Assembly: GCF_021277265.1 (NCBI RefSeq)
Contig: NZ_JAJSOH010000021.1
Span: 62,001-126,000, forward strand
DNA length: 64,000 bases
Origin: Kineosporia rhizophila
GTDB lineage: Bacteria; Actinomycetota; Actinomycetes; Actinomycetales; Kineosporiaceae
Direction of reading: 5' to 3'
Positions 18,316 to 25,974 of this stretch are shown in pieces; the first letter of the stretch is position 1, and every line of letters starts with the position of its first letter. The notes below the pieces were generated by a model, which ran no database searches, was not told the DNA's origin, and saw only the letters and a program-made list of their open reading frames with translations. The position numbers and the translations under genes were made by a program.

Positions 18316-18764
18316 GGCGCGTCCTGCGCGATCTGCTGCTGCAGCCGGTCGAGCTTCTCGCCGTAGATGCGCTTCAGGCCACCGGGGGCGAAAGTACGCT
18401 CGAAGAAGCCCTTCACACCGCCCGCCCCCTGCCAGGTGATCTTCACCGTTACCCGGCTGCCGCTCGGGGCGGCCGCCACGTCCCACAGCACCCGCAGCGT
18501 GGACCGGGTGTCGGACTCCAGCAACTGCTGCCCGGCCGGCGGCTCGGTGACCACGGCTTCGACGTGCCGCACCCGCTTCTTCGTGGCGTGCAGGTCGTAG
18601 GTGACGTGGGTGCCCTCGCCGGTACCCCCGGCCGTGACCTCGTAACCGGTGAACTGCTCCGGCAGGATCTTCGGCCGCATGATCGTGTAGTCGGCCAGGG
18701 CGTCGAAAGTGACATCGGGCGGGGCCACGACCTCGCGCTCCAGAACGACCAGGATCTCACTCAC
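18312..18764 (-). CDS. SRPBCC-superfamily protein
   Basis: A 150-residue START/SRPBCC-type protein (polyketide cyclase/dehydrase-like) with a hydrophobic ligand cavity fold: N-terminal VVLEREVVAPPDVTFDALADY, central strands and a long C-terminal helix GGLKRIYGEKLDRLQQQI. The family binds lipids or small hydrophobic molecules. The ligand here is unknown. A GTG start with GGGAC upstream was chosen over longer readings. It is coupled to the downstream SIMPL gene. Confidence 0.82.
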   Translation of the reverse strand: MSEILVVLEREVVAPPDVTFDALADYTIMRPKILPEQFTGYEVTAGGTGEGTHVTYDLHATKKRVRHVEAVVTEPPAGQQLLESDTRSTLRVLWDVAAAPSGSRVTVKITWQGAGGVKGFFERTFAPGGLKRIYGEKLDRLQQQIAQDAP

Positions 18765-18844
18765 CACTGTGTCCCATCTGCAGGAAGAACAAAGCCACAC
18801 GATCTGGGCTTCTTTCTTCACCCTATGCCCTGGGTACGACAGTC

Positions 18845-19774
18845 TCAGGCGGACACCCGGTACTCGCTGGGACTCATCCCCCGCACTCGTTTGAACGCCG
18901 CGCTGAGCGCGAACGGCGTGCTGTACCCGACCTGCCGGGCCACCGCACTCAACGTCATGTCCGGCGAGCGCAGCAGGTCGGCCGCCAGGTCGAGCCGCCA
19001 GCTGGTCAGGAACGTCATCGGCGGCTCACCCACCAGTTCGCGGAACCGCCGGGCCAGCCCGGCCCGCGAGACCCCGACCTCGGCGGCCAGCGAGTCCACC
19101 GTCCACGGGCGGGCCACCTCGTCCTGCATGAGCCGCAGCGCCGGTCCCACCACCGGATCGCCGTAGGCCAGGTACCACCCCGGCGCAGCCCCGTCGGCCC
19201 GGGCGAACCAGGCCCGCAGCGCACTGATCAGGGTGAGGTCGAGCAGCCGGTCGAGCATCGCGCTCTGCCCCGGCTCGTCCTTCACGATCTCCTCGTTCAG
19301 CAGCGCGGGCAACGGGCTGCCCCACTCCTCGCCGGTGAGCACGATCAGCTCAGGCAGGGCGTCCAGCAGCCGGCGACTGGTCTCACCGGGCAGCTGGTAG
19401 GAACCGGTGACGATCACCGTCTCGCCGTTCGGGTCGTTGCCCCAGCTGCGGGTGCCGAGAGTGGAGATCAGCACCGGCAGCCCGTCGGGCGTGACACACA
19501 CCTGCCCCGGAAGGACGATCGCCTGAGGCGGGGTGGCCGGATCGTCGGCGACCACGTACGGCCGCGGCCCCTTGAACAGGGAGACGTCACCCGGCCCGAG
19601 CCACCGCACTCCCCCTTCGGCCGGCATCACGCAGCCCCGGCCGGAGACCACCGAGCAGAGTGTCAGTGCGGCCTCGTCGGCGATCTTCATCGACCAGGGC
19701 GCGGTCAGGGTGGAGCGCAGCAGGAACGCCTCGCGGGCCCGAGGCCCGTCGAGCAGTGCCGACATCCCGTCCAT
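18845..19774 (-). CDS. AraC-family regulator with cupin-type sensor domain
   Basis: A 309-residue regulator. Residues 1-180 form the cupin_6-type ligand or dimerisation domain, and residues 205-305 carry two helix-turn-helix motifs ending in the family signature GYSTPFALSAAFKRVRGMSPSEYR. The start at ATG 19774 gives the normal length. A longer in-frame reading extends over the repeat-coding part of the divergent gene and is rejected. The 80-bp gap to the downstream SRPBCC gene on the same strand makes that pair a possible target. The ligand is unknown. Confidence 0.88.
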   Translation of the reverse strand: MDGMSALLDGPRAREAFLLRSTLTAPWSMKIADEAALTLCSVVSGRGCVMPAEGGVRWLGPGDVSLFKGPRPYVVADDPATPPQAIVLPGQVCVTPDGLPVLISTLGTRSWGNDPNGETVIVTGSYQLPGETSRRLLDALPELIVLTGEEWGSPLPALLNEEIVKDEPGQSAMLDRLLDLTLISALRAWFARADGAAPGWYLAYGDPVVGPALRLMQDEVARPWTVDSLAAEVGVSRAGLARRFRELVGEPPMTFLTSWRLDLAADLLRSPDMTLSAVARQVGYSTPFALSAAFKRVRGMSPSEYRVSA

Positions 19775-19924
19775 GGTGATCAACTGTAAATCACTCCACC
19801 CCGAGCTGAGCTGGGGTTTCGACCGCCGGATCCGGGCTTGGGCGGTTTTGTCGGTGGTCGGGCCTAGTCTGGTTGCTGTCGCGATGGGGGTCGCGAAAAG
19901 TAATTGAGGACGGGGGTGTTGGGC

Positions 19925-22678
19925 ATGGGTGCGCTGGCTGAAGGACGCGTCGGGGCTGGGTCGCCAGGGCCGGTCAGGGAAGTCTTCGAGTGGCTGCTGC
20001 AGGAGCTGGACGCGCTCGGCGGCGTGAACTGCCCGACCAGCCCGAGCGGCCCGAGCGGCCCGAGCGGTGCGACCAGCGCAGGTGGCCCGAGCAGCCCGAG
20101 CGGCGCGAGCGGTGCAGGCGGCGTGACCAGCACGGACGGAGTAGGCGGCGCAGCAGGCCCAAGCGGTACGGCGAGCGGAACCAGTACGGCAGACCCGAGC
20201 GGTGTGACCAGCCTGACCGACCCGGCCAGCCTGACCAGCCTGAGCGGTACAACCGGCCCGAGCGGCACAGCATCCGGGGCGGCGTACGCCTGGCACCGTG
20301 CAGTGGTGGCCCGCGAACTGGTGATCCGGCAGTTGCAGGCTGCTCAGCTGCACGCCCTGACTCAGGCCGTCAAGGTGGTGCCCCCAGCCCGACGCCGAGG
20401 TGCCGAATCCCCCGATCCTCTTGACGCAGAACAGAATTCGGCCTGGTCGATCTCGTCGCAGAAACTGGTTGCCTCACGCCTGGCGCCCGAGTTCACCTGT
20501 CACCCCCGTTCCATGGCGGCCGAGATCGCCGTCGCGGTCGGGCTCACCCAGGATCTGCCGCGCATCATGTCCCTGCTGGACCAGGGGCGCCTGGACCTGC
20601 GCCGTGCCTCTCTTATTACCCGCAAGCTGCACGAGGCCTGTGACGAACTTCCGGATCTGGAACCAGGAGACGAGTCCTGGCTCCTGCTCGAAGCACTGCT
20701 GGCCGGTCAGGCTCCCGGGCTGACCTACGGGCAGCTGGAGCGGCTGATCGAGCAACTGCTGCTCCAGCTCGAGCCGGACGGTGGCGCCGCTCGCCACACC
20801 GAGGCCCTGCGCGGCCGGCACGTAGATATAGAGGCCCGACCAGACGGCATGGCTCTGGTCACGGCACTGATCTCGGCCGAGACAGGCCAGTTGCTGGACG
20901 GTTTCCTCGACGCAGCAGCCGATGCGGCTCGCGACCAGGCCGAGGCCGACGGCGTGCCCGACGGTCGCACCCATGCACAGCGGCGGGCCGATGTGCTGGC
21001 TGCCCTCGTACAGGCCCTGTCCGAGGGGGTGGACATTCCGCTGGTGCCTGACCCCCGCAACGAGGTCCGTGACGACCCTTGCGAGGACCCTGGCAGCGAA
21101 GACGAGTCCAGCGGCGAACGCGTCAACAGCGAACGCGATCGCGCACACAGCGACGGCGAAGACAGGGACGGCGAAGACAGCGACCGCGGAAACAGCGACC
21201 GCGGAAACAGCGACCGCGGAAACAGCGACCGCGCACACAGCGACCGCGGAAACAGCGACCGCGGCGACCAGCACAGCGAAGAACGCGACAGCGCAGAAGG
21301 CGACAGCAGCTCTGAGTCCTCCACCGGCCCGAATGCGCACCGCTCGAGCGGGACCAACGCTGACGCATCTGCGAAGCAGCAGACAGAGCAAACCTCGAAC
21401 CGAAAGACCACCGAAGACGATCCCGCCGCTTCCTCCGCCCCGACTTCAGACTCCCCCCACCGCCGGCCCGAAGAGCAGCAGGATGCTGACGAGGTCCGTA
21501 GACAGGAAAGTTTCACCAGGTTGGGCTTTCCACCGGTGCCGTCGGGCCTGGTTCCGGCCTGGTGGCGTCTTCGAGATCTGCCGCGCTCCGGAAGACGTGG
21601 CCCTCACCTGGTAGTGACGATCACCGACACCACGCTGCTGGGCCTCGACAACATCCCGGGTCTGCTGCAGGGCCATGGCGTCATCACGGCTGAGCAAGCC
21701 CGCCGACTCGCTGTGGCACCGGGGCAAGTGACCCTCATGGTCCTGCCCGGCGCCTGCACGCATGATCACGCAGGCACGGCCGTTGGCAATGCCGACAGCG
21801 ACGTGGCCACTGACCAAGACCCCGGCGCATCCCCAGGCACTGAACCCGCCTGCCCCATAGGTCTCGACCACAACCAGGCACAGGTTGATCGATACCGCCC
21901 CGGCCGCACCCTGTTCAACCAGGTCACCGCCCGCTATCCCGTGTGCACCTTCCCCGGCTGCACAACCCCGGCCAGCAGGTGTGATCTGGACCATCTCAAG
22001 CCTTTTCAGCAGGGCGGCCTGTCCTGCGCCTGCAATCTTCATCCGGCTTGCCGTGGCCATCATCGCCTCAAGACCTTCGCCGAATGGCACGCTCGCCTGG
22101 CTCGGCCGGAAGATCTCTGTCCGCCCGGCACGATCATCTGGACCACCCCGGACGGCGCCGAGCACAGCAGTCCACCACCGCGTCTGCCTGGCATGCCGGG
22201 GTGGTGCCTGCCCACTCGCGCCCCCTCGTTGCCTGACGCAGACGGGACGTTCTCGCGGACCGACCTGATGTCCTCGGTCGAGCGCACTGCCCACCGCACC
22301 CGCAGCTGGCTGCGGCAACTGCAGTGGCAGGCCGACCAGAAGGACCGGTACCGGCGAGCCGCAGCCAGGCAGGCCAAGCAAGCCGCTCAAGCCCTCCAAG
22401 CCGCCGAGACAGCCAAGACAGCCAAGACAGCCAAGACAGCCAAGACAGCGCAGGCCGCCACAGGTCCCCACGCCACGCAGACCCGAACCACCCAAGCCAC
22501 CACAAGTGCCCAACCCACCCAAGCCGACACAGCCACGCAGACCCTGCAGGCCGCCACAGCCGCACAGGCCGTCCCGACCACGCCAGCCGCCGCGAGACCA
22601 GCGTTGGCCCGACCACCCCACGCTCCTTGGGGTGAGCCGACCGGAACCTACCCCGAATACGGTGAACCCCCCTTCTGA
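19925..22678 (+). CDS. DUF222/HNH endonuclease-domain protein (13E12 type)
   Basis: A 917-residue member of the actinobacterial 13E12 repeat family: a central DUF222 helical region (about residues 160-375) and a C-terminal HNH nuclease motif with CTFPGC, RCDLDHLKPF and CNLHPACRGHH, the zinc and catalytic residues in order. It is nearly twice the usual size because of three low-complexity inserts: a collagen-like Gly-x-Ser region (about 35-120), an SDRGN pentapeptide array (about 415-450) and an AKT array (about 825-845). The family is often multi-copy and possibly mobile. Biological function is not established. Confidence 0.87.
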   Translation: MGALAEGRVGAGSPGPVREVFEWLLQELDALGGVNCPTSPSGPSGPSGATSAGGPSSPSGASGAGGVTSTDGVGGAAGPSGTASGTSTADPSGVTSLTDPASLTSLSGTTGPSGTASGAAYAWHRAVVARELVIRQLQAAQLHALTQAVKVVPPARRRGAESPDPLDAEQNSAWSISSQKLVASRLAPEFTCHPRSMAAEIAVAVGLTQDLPRIMSLLDQGRLDLRRASLITRKLHEACDELPDLEPGDESWLLLEALLAGQAPGLTYGQLERLIEQLLLQLEPDGGAARHTEALRGRHVDIEARPDGMALVTALISAETGQLLDGFLDAAADAARDQAEADGVPDGRTHAQRRADVLAALVQALSEGVDIPLVPDPRNEVRDDPCEDPGSEDESSGERVNSERDRAHSDGEDRDGEDSDRGNSDRGNSDRGNSDRAHSDRGNSDRGDQHSEERDSAEGDSSSESSTGPNAHRSSGTNADASAKQQTEQTSNRKTTEDDPAASSAPTSDSPHRRPEEQQDADEVRRQESFTRLGFPPVPSGLVPAWWRLRDLPRSGRRGPHLVVTITDTTLLGLDNIPGLLQGHGVITAEQARRLAVAPGQVTLMVLPGACTHDHAGTAVGNADSDVATDQDPGASPGTEPACPIGLDHNQAQVDRYRPGRTLFNQVTARYPVCTFPGCTTPASRCDLDHLKPFQQGGLSCACNLHPACRGHHRLKTFAEWHARLARPEDLCPPGTIIWTTPDGAEHSSPPPRLPGMPGWCLPTRAPSLPDADGTFSRTDLMSSVERTAHRTRSWLRQLQWQADQKDRYRRAAARQAKQAAQALQAAETAKTAKTAKTAKTAQAATGPHATQTRTTQATTSAQPTQADTATQTLQAATAAQAVPTTPAAARPALARPPHAPWGEPTGTYPEYGEPPF
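20039..20278 (+). repeat. In-frame 9-bp repeat coding a Gly-x-Ser region
   Basis: About 26 degenerate 9-bp units around AGCGGCCCG and ACCAGCCTG encode collagen-like triplets (PSG, GAS, GPS) near the N-terminus of the DUF222/HNH protein. The array stays in frame throughout. Confidence 0.8.
21179..21268 (+). repeat. In-frame 15-bp repeat coding SDRGN units
   Basis: Six consecutive 15-bp copies of AGCGACCGCGGAAAC, four of them identical, encode SDRGN, SDRAH and SDRGD pentapeptides inside the DUF222/HNH gene. The near-perfect identity suggests recent expansion. Confidence 0.93.
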
Positions 22679-22768
22679 CCGGCCGGCGACGAGTGGCTTG
22701 GACGCATGCGTATGCACCTGCGCCGATCAAGGATGGGAAGTTTCCAGCAACCCGGGCTCAATGGACTC

Positions 22769-23263
22769 ATGAACGAATTGAGCCGCACCTCAGAGCTTGT
22801 CGTCGTGTTCACCGCAGTCGGCTGCGGCCTGGTCGCCGGTGTCCTGTTCGCCTTCTCCGGCTTCGTGATGGCCGGGCTGAACCGGGTGGCACCGGGCCAG
22901 GCGGTCGCGGCCATGCAGGGGATCAACGTCACCGCGCTGCGCCCACCCCTGATGATCGCCGTCTTCGCCACGGGGGCGGGCGCTGTGGCGGTCGCCGTGA
23001 TCGCGCTGCGCAGCACGGAAGGGTCGCTCCGGGCACTGCTCCTGGCCGGGGCCGCGTTGTACCTGCTGGGCGGCGTGGGTGTGACCGGCGCTTTCAACGT
23101 GCCGATGAACAACGCCCTGGACGCCCTGAACCCCAGCAGCGCCGACATCGCCCAGCACTGGCAGCACTACCTGACCCGCTGGACTGCCTGGAACCACGTG
23201 CGCACCGCCGCCTGCCTGACCGCCGCCCTCAGCCTGACGCTCGGCCTCACAAAGGCCGCCTGA
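22769..23263 (+). CDS. DUF1772 membrane protein
   Basis: A 164-residue integral membrane protein with four hydrophobic helices, matching the DUF1772 (anthrone-oxygenase-like) family: FSGFVMAGL near the first helix, the conserved NVPMNNAL motif around residue 112 and a WTAWNHVRT segment before the last helix. The ATG at 22769 starts directly before the first helix. Upstream in-frame codons are not hydrophobic and are probably non-coding. Function is unknown. The stop codon merges into an 11-bp tandem array. Confidence 0.83.
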   Translation: MNELSRTSELVVVFTAVGCGLVAGVLFAFSGFVMAGLNRVAPGQAVAAMQGINVTALRPPLMIAVFATGAGAVAVAVIALRSTEGSLRALLLAGAALYLLGGVGVTGAFNVPMNNALDALNPSSADIAQHWQHYLTRWTAWNHVRTAACLTAALSLTLGLTKAA

Positions 23264-23265
23264 CC

Positions 23266-23463
23266 AAAGCCCGACCAAAGCCCGACCAAAGCCCGACGAA
23301 GGCCCCACCTGAGCCTGACGAAGGCCCGTCCAAAGCCTGACGAAGGGCCCGACCAGAGCCTGACGAAGGCCCGTCCAAAGCCTGGCGAAGGCCCGACCAG
23401 AGCCCGACGAAGGCCCGACTCGAGCCCGACGAAGGCCCGACCAGAACCCCATGAAGGCCTGAC
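23266..23463. repeat. 11-bp tandem array, 18 units
   Basis: Eighteen consecutive units near AAGGCCCGACC or AGAGCCTGACG follow the DUF1772 stop. All are 11 bp except one of 12 and a truncated last of 10. Alternating unit types give a 22-bp higher-order period in the second half. GACG and CGTC in neighbouring units can form small hairpins. The 11-bp period is close to one helical turn of DNA. No gene is visible in the remaining gap to 23533. Confidence 0.92.
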
Positions 23464-23533
23464 TTTCCGGCTCAGCAGAACTCGTCCCCACTCCCGCCCC
23501 ACCCGCGAGCAACCATCCCGAAAGGAAATACCC

Positions 23534-24388
23534 ATGTCCATCGTCATCACCGGCGCCACCGGCAAACTCGGCCGGCTCGCACTCCCGGCCTTGCTGAAAA
23601 AGGGCATTCCCGCCCATGAAATCGTAGCCGGAGGGCGAAACCTGGAGCTGCTCAGGCAGTTCGCCGAGCAGGGCGTCCATCTGAAGGTGATCGACTACGA
23701 CCGGCCTGAGACCCTGACCGCAGCCTTCACCGGCGCCGAACGGGTGCTGTTCATCTCCGGCACCGACATCGGCCAGCGGGTCCGGCAGCACCAGAACGTG
23801 ATCGACGCGGCCCGTGCCGCCGGCGTGGAGCTGATCGCCTACACCAGCGTCGCCCACTGCGACCGCACCACGGTGCGACTGGCCGACGAGGACAAGCCGA
23901 CCGAGCTCGCACTGAAAACCTCTGGCATCCCCTCGGTTCTGCTCCGCCACGCGTGGTACACCGAGAACTACACCGACCAGATCCCAACTGCACTCGAACA
24001 AGGGACGATCGTGGGCTCGGCGGGCGCGGGCCGCGTGAGCGCGGCCACCCGGGCCGACCTGGCCGAGGCCGACATCGCGGCGCTGCTCGGCGCCCAGGGC
24101 GGCGAGATCTACGAGATGGGCGGGGACGAGGCGTTCACTCTCACGGAACTGGCGGCCGAGGTGAGCCGGCAGTCGGGCAAAGACATTGCCTACGCTGACC
24201 TTCCGACCGGCGAATACCGCGAGCTGCTGAACAGCTTCGGGATCCCGGCTCCGATGGACGGGCTGCTGGCCGACGCCGACCGGGGCGTACGCGACGGCGA
24301 GATGCTGGTCGAGGCCGGTGACCTCTCCCGCCTGCTGGGCCGCCCCACCACCTCGCTCGCCGAGGCCGTGAGAACCGCCCTGAGCTGA
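23534..24388 (+). CDS. QorB-like NAD(P)-dependent quinone reductase 1
   Basis: A 284-residue atypical short-chain dehydrogenase/NmrA-type protein with the N-terminal dinucleotide motif TGATGKLG and the family segments VIDYDRPETL, VLFISG and LLRHAWYTENY. It matches YtfG/Qor2-type NAD(P)H:quinone oxidoreductases. It is about 60-65% identical by eye, without gaps, to the gene at 24894, so the two are tandem duplicates separated by a redox-type HxlR regulator. AAGGAAA precedes the start. Quinone is the expected substrate from family knowledge. Confidence 0.86.
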   Translation: MSIVITGATGKLGRLALPALLKKGIPAHEIVAGGRNLELLRQFAEQGVHLKVIDYDRPETLTAAFTGAERVLFISGTDIGQRVRQHQNVIDAARAAGVELIAYTSVAHCDRTTVRLADEDKPTELALKTSGIPSVLLRHAWYTENYTDQIPTALEQGTIVGSAGAGRVSAATRADLAEADIAALLGAQGGEIYEMGGDEAFTLTELAAEVSRQSGKDIAYADLPTGEYRELLNSFGIPAPMDGLLADADRGVRDGEMLVEAGDLSRLLGRPTTSLAEAVRTALS

Positions 24389-24391
24389 GCC

Positions 24392-24751
24392 TCAGTCGCG
24401 AGCCAGCATTGTGTCGGCGTTGTTCGCAGCCCAGACCAGCAAGGGCTGCAACAACGCCACCAGTTCTTGGCCCAGCGGGGTGAGGCTGTACTCCACGTGC
24501 GGCGGGATCACCGGACGGGCGTGGCGCACCACGAGACCGTCGGCCTCGAACGTCTTCAAGGTCTGGGCCAGCATCTTCTCGCTGATGCCCTGCACCGCCC
24601 GGCGCAGCTCACCCCAGCGCAGCGTGCGCCCGTCCAGGGCGATCACCACCAGCACACCCCACTTGCTGGTCACGTGGTCGAGCACCACCCGACTGGGACA
24701 GTCCTGCGCGAGGGCGCCGCCGGCGAAGATCTGCTTGAGCCCGACCGTCAT
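24392..24751 (-). CDS. HxlR-family redox regulator (QorR-like)
   Basis: A 119-residue winged-helix regulator of the HxlR/DUF24 family: conserved Cys followed by Pro (QDCPSRVVLDHV), the recognition region LRWGELRRAVQGISEKMLAQTL and the wing VEYSLTPLGQELV. It contains only one cysteine (Cys18 from this start), as in Corynebacterium glutamicum QorR, which senses thiol oxidants and represses qor2. It is transcribed divergently from the second QorB-like gene across a palindrome. A GTG three codons upstream is an alternative start. Confidence 0.88.
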   Translation of the reverse strand: MTVGLKQIFAGGALAQDCPSRVVLDHVTSKWGVLVVIALDGRTLRWGELRRAVQGISEKMLAQTLKTFEADGLVVRHARPVIPPHVEYSLTPLGQELVALLQPLLVWAANNADTMLARD

Positions 24752-24802
24752 CTGCTTCACCCCATCACGCTGGATACTTTCCAGCCGGACAGTACCTTAC
24801 CT

Positions 24803-24818
24803 GAAAGTGGGTACTTTC
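24803..24818. promoter_or_regulatory. Candidate QorR operator
   Basis: GAAAGT and ACTTTC form a perfect 6-4-6 palindrome in the divergent gap between the HxlR gene and the second QorB-like gene. A related half-site, ATACTTTCC, lies at 24774-24782. Position and AT-rich arms fit an HxlR-family operator. Confidence 0.6.
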
Positions 24819-24893
24819 GACTGGGAAGTCTCCTGGCCAGGCTGGCCTTGACCATCAGGCAAGCAGACCGCAGCACCACCGGAAGGAACTCCC

Positions 24894-25748
24894 ATGACCA
24901 TCGTCGTCACCGCCGCCACCGGCCAGCTCGGCCGTCTCGCCCTCGAGGCCCTGCTCCGCAAGGGCGTCCCGGCCGGGGAGATCGTGGCCGGCGGACGGGA
25001 CCTGTCCAAGCTCGCCGACCTGGCCGACACCGGTATCCAGCTCAAGGTGATCGACTACGACCGGCCGGACACCCTGGCCGAGGCCTTCCGGGGCGCCGAC
25101 AAGGTGCTCTTCATCTCGGCCAGCGAGCCCGGCCGCCGCATCCCGCAGCACAAGAACGTGATCGACGCCGCCAAGGCCGCGAACGTGGGCCTGATCGCCT
25201 ACACCAGCATCGCCAACGCCGGCACCACCACCATGAAGCTGGCCTCCGACCACCTGGCCACCGAGGCCGCACTCAAGGCCTCGGGCCTGCCCGTGGTGCT
25301 GCTGCGCCACGGCTGGTACCTGGAGGTCTACACCGCACAGATCCCCGGCTACCTCGAGCGCGGCTCGATCGCGGGCGCCGCCGGTGGCGGCCGGGTCAGC
25401 GGGGCGAGCCGGGCCGACCTGGCCGAGGCCGACGTCGAGGCGCTGCTGAACGCCGAGGGGGGCGAGGTCTACGAGATGGGTGGCGACGAGTCGTTCACAC
25501 TGTCCGAGCTGGCCGCCGAGATCAGCCGTCAGTCCGGCCGTGAGGTGGCCTACAACGACCTGCCCACCGACGAGTTCCGGCAGGTGCTGAGCAGCATCGG
25601 CCTGCCCGCCCCGTTGGACGAGATCCTGGCCGACTGCGACCGCGGCATCCGCGACGGTGAACTGCACGTGGGCACCGGCGACCTGTCCCGTCTGCTCGGT
25701 CGGCCCACCCGTTCGCTGGAAGAAGCCGTGAAGGCCGCCCTGGCCTGA
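24894..25748 (+). CDS. QorB-like NAD(P)-dependent quinone reductase 2
   Basis: A 284-residue paralogue of the gene at 23534, with the nucleotide-binding motif TAATGQLG and the shared segments VIDYDRPDTL, VLFISASEPG and EMGGDESFTLSELAAEISRQ. A good GGAAGGA site precedes the ATG. Divergent orientation to the HxlR regulator and the palindrome between them suggest that it is the directly controlled quinone reductase, as in the qorR-qor2 pair of corynebacteria. A strong terminator follows. Confidence 0.88.
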   Translation: MTIVVTAATGQLGRLALEALLRKGVPAGEIVAGGRDLSKLADLADTGIQLKVIDYDRPDTLAEAFRGADKVLFISASEPGRRIPQHKNVIDAAKAANVGLIAYTSIANAGTTTMKLASDHLATEAALKASGLPVVLLRHGWYLEVYTAQIPGYLERGSIAGAAGGGRVSGASRADLAEADVEALLNAEGGEVYEMGGDESFTLSELAAEISRQSGREVAYNDLPTDEFRQVLSSIGLPAPLDEILADCDRGIRDGELHVGTGDLSRLLGRPTRSLEEAVKAALA

Positions 25749-25789
25749 TCCGAGCCCCAGCACCAGCCCCAGCACCAGGCAGGAGCCGA

Positions 25790-25819
25790 GCGGCCCGCGA
25801 CCAGACGGTCGCGGGCCGC
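25790..25819 (+). terminator. Hairpin terminator after second QorB-like gene
   Basis: A perfect 13-bp GC stem (25790-25802 with 25807-25819) and a 4-base loop lie 41 bp after the stop codon. Confidence 0.85.
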
Positions 25820-25828
25820 AGGCATATC

Positions 25829-25919
25829 CTCGGACACAACCCGAGAACAAGACCCGAGAACAAGACCAGCGGACACGACCAGCGAACACGGTCAGCGGAC
25901 ACGACCGGGGAACAAGACC
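25829..25919. repeat. 13-bp tandem array, 7 units
   Basis: Seven adjacent 13-bp units, such as CGAGAACAAGACC (twice, identical) and AGCGGACACGACC (twice, identical), lie between the terminator of the QorB-like gene and the ROK regulator promoter. No reading frame is supported here. Confidence 0.9.
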
Positions 25920-25945
25920 AGAACCAGGCGCTTCAGGCCTTGACG

Positions 25946-25962
25946 GCGTTTTATAAAGACGC
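25946..25962. promoter_or_regulatory. Candidate ROK operator upstream of the amino-sugar regulator
   Basis: GCGTTTTATAAAGACGC is a near-palindrome (arms pair except one G-T position and the centre) placed 12 bp before the ATG of the ROK repressor. Its AT-rich core in a 70% GC region is conspicuous and fits autoregulation by the ROK protein. Confidence 0.5.
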
Positions 25963-25974
25963 TTCACTAAAAAA

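Noticed and set aside
20354..20425. AraC gene extended to 20353
   Set aside because: The extension reads antisense through the repeat region of the DUF222/HNH gene as Ala/Arg/Gly runs, and the ATG at 19774 gives the normal family length.
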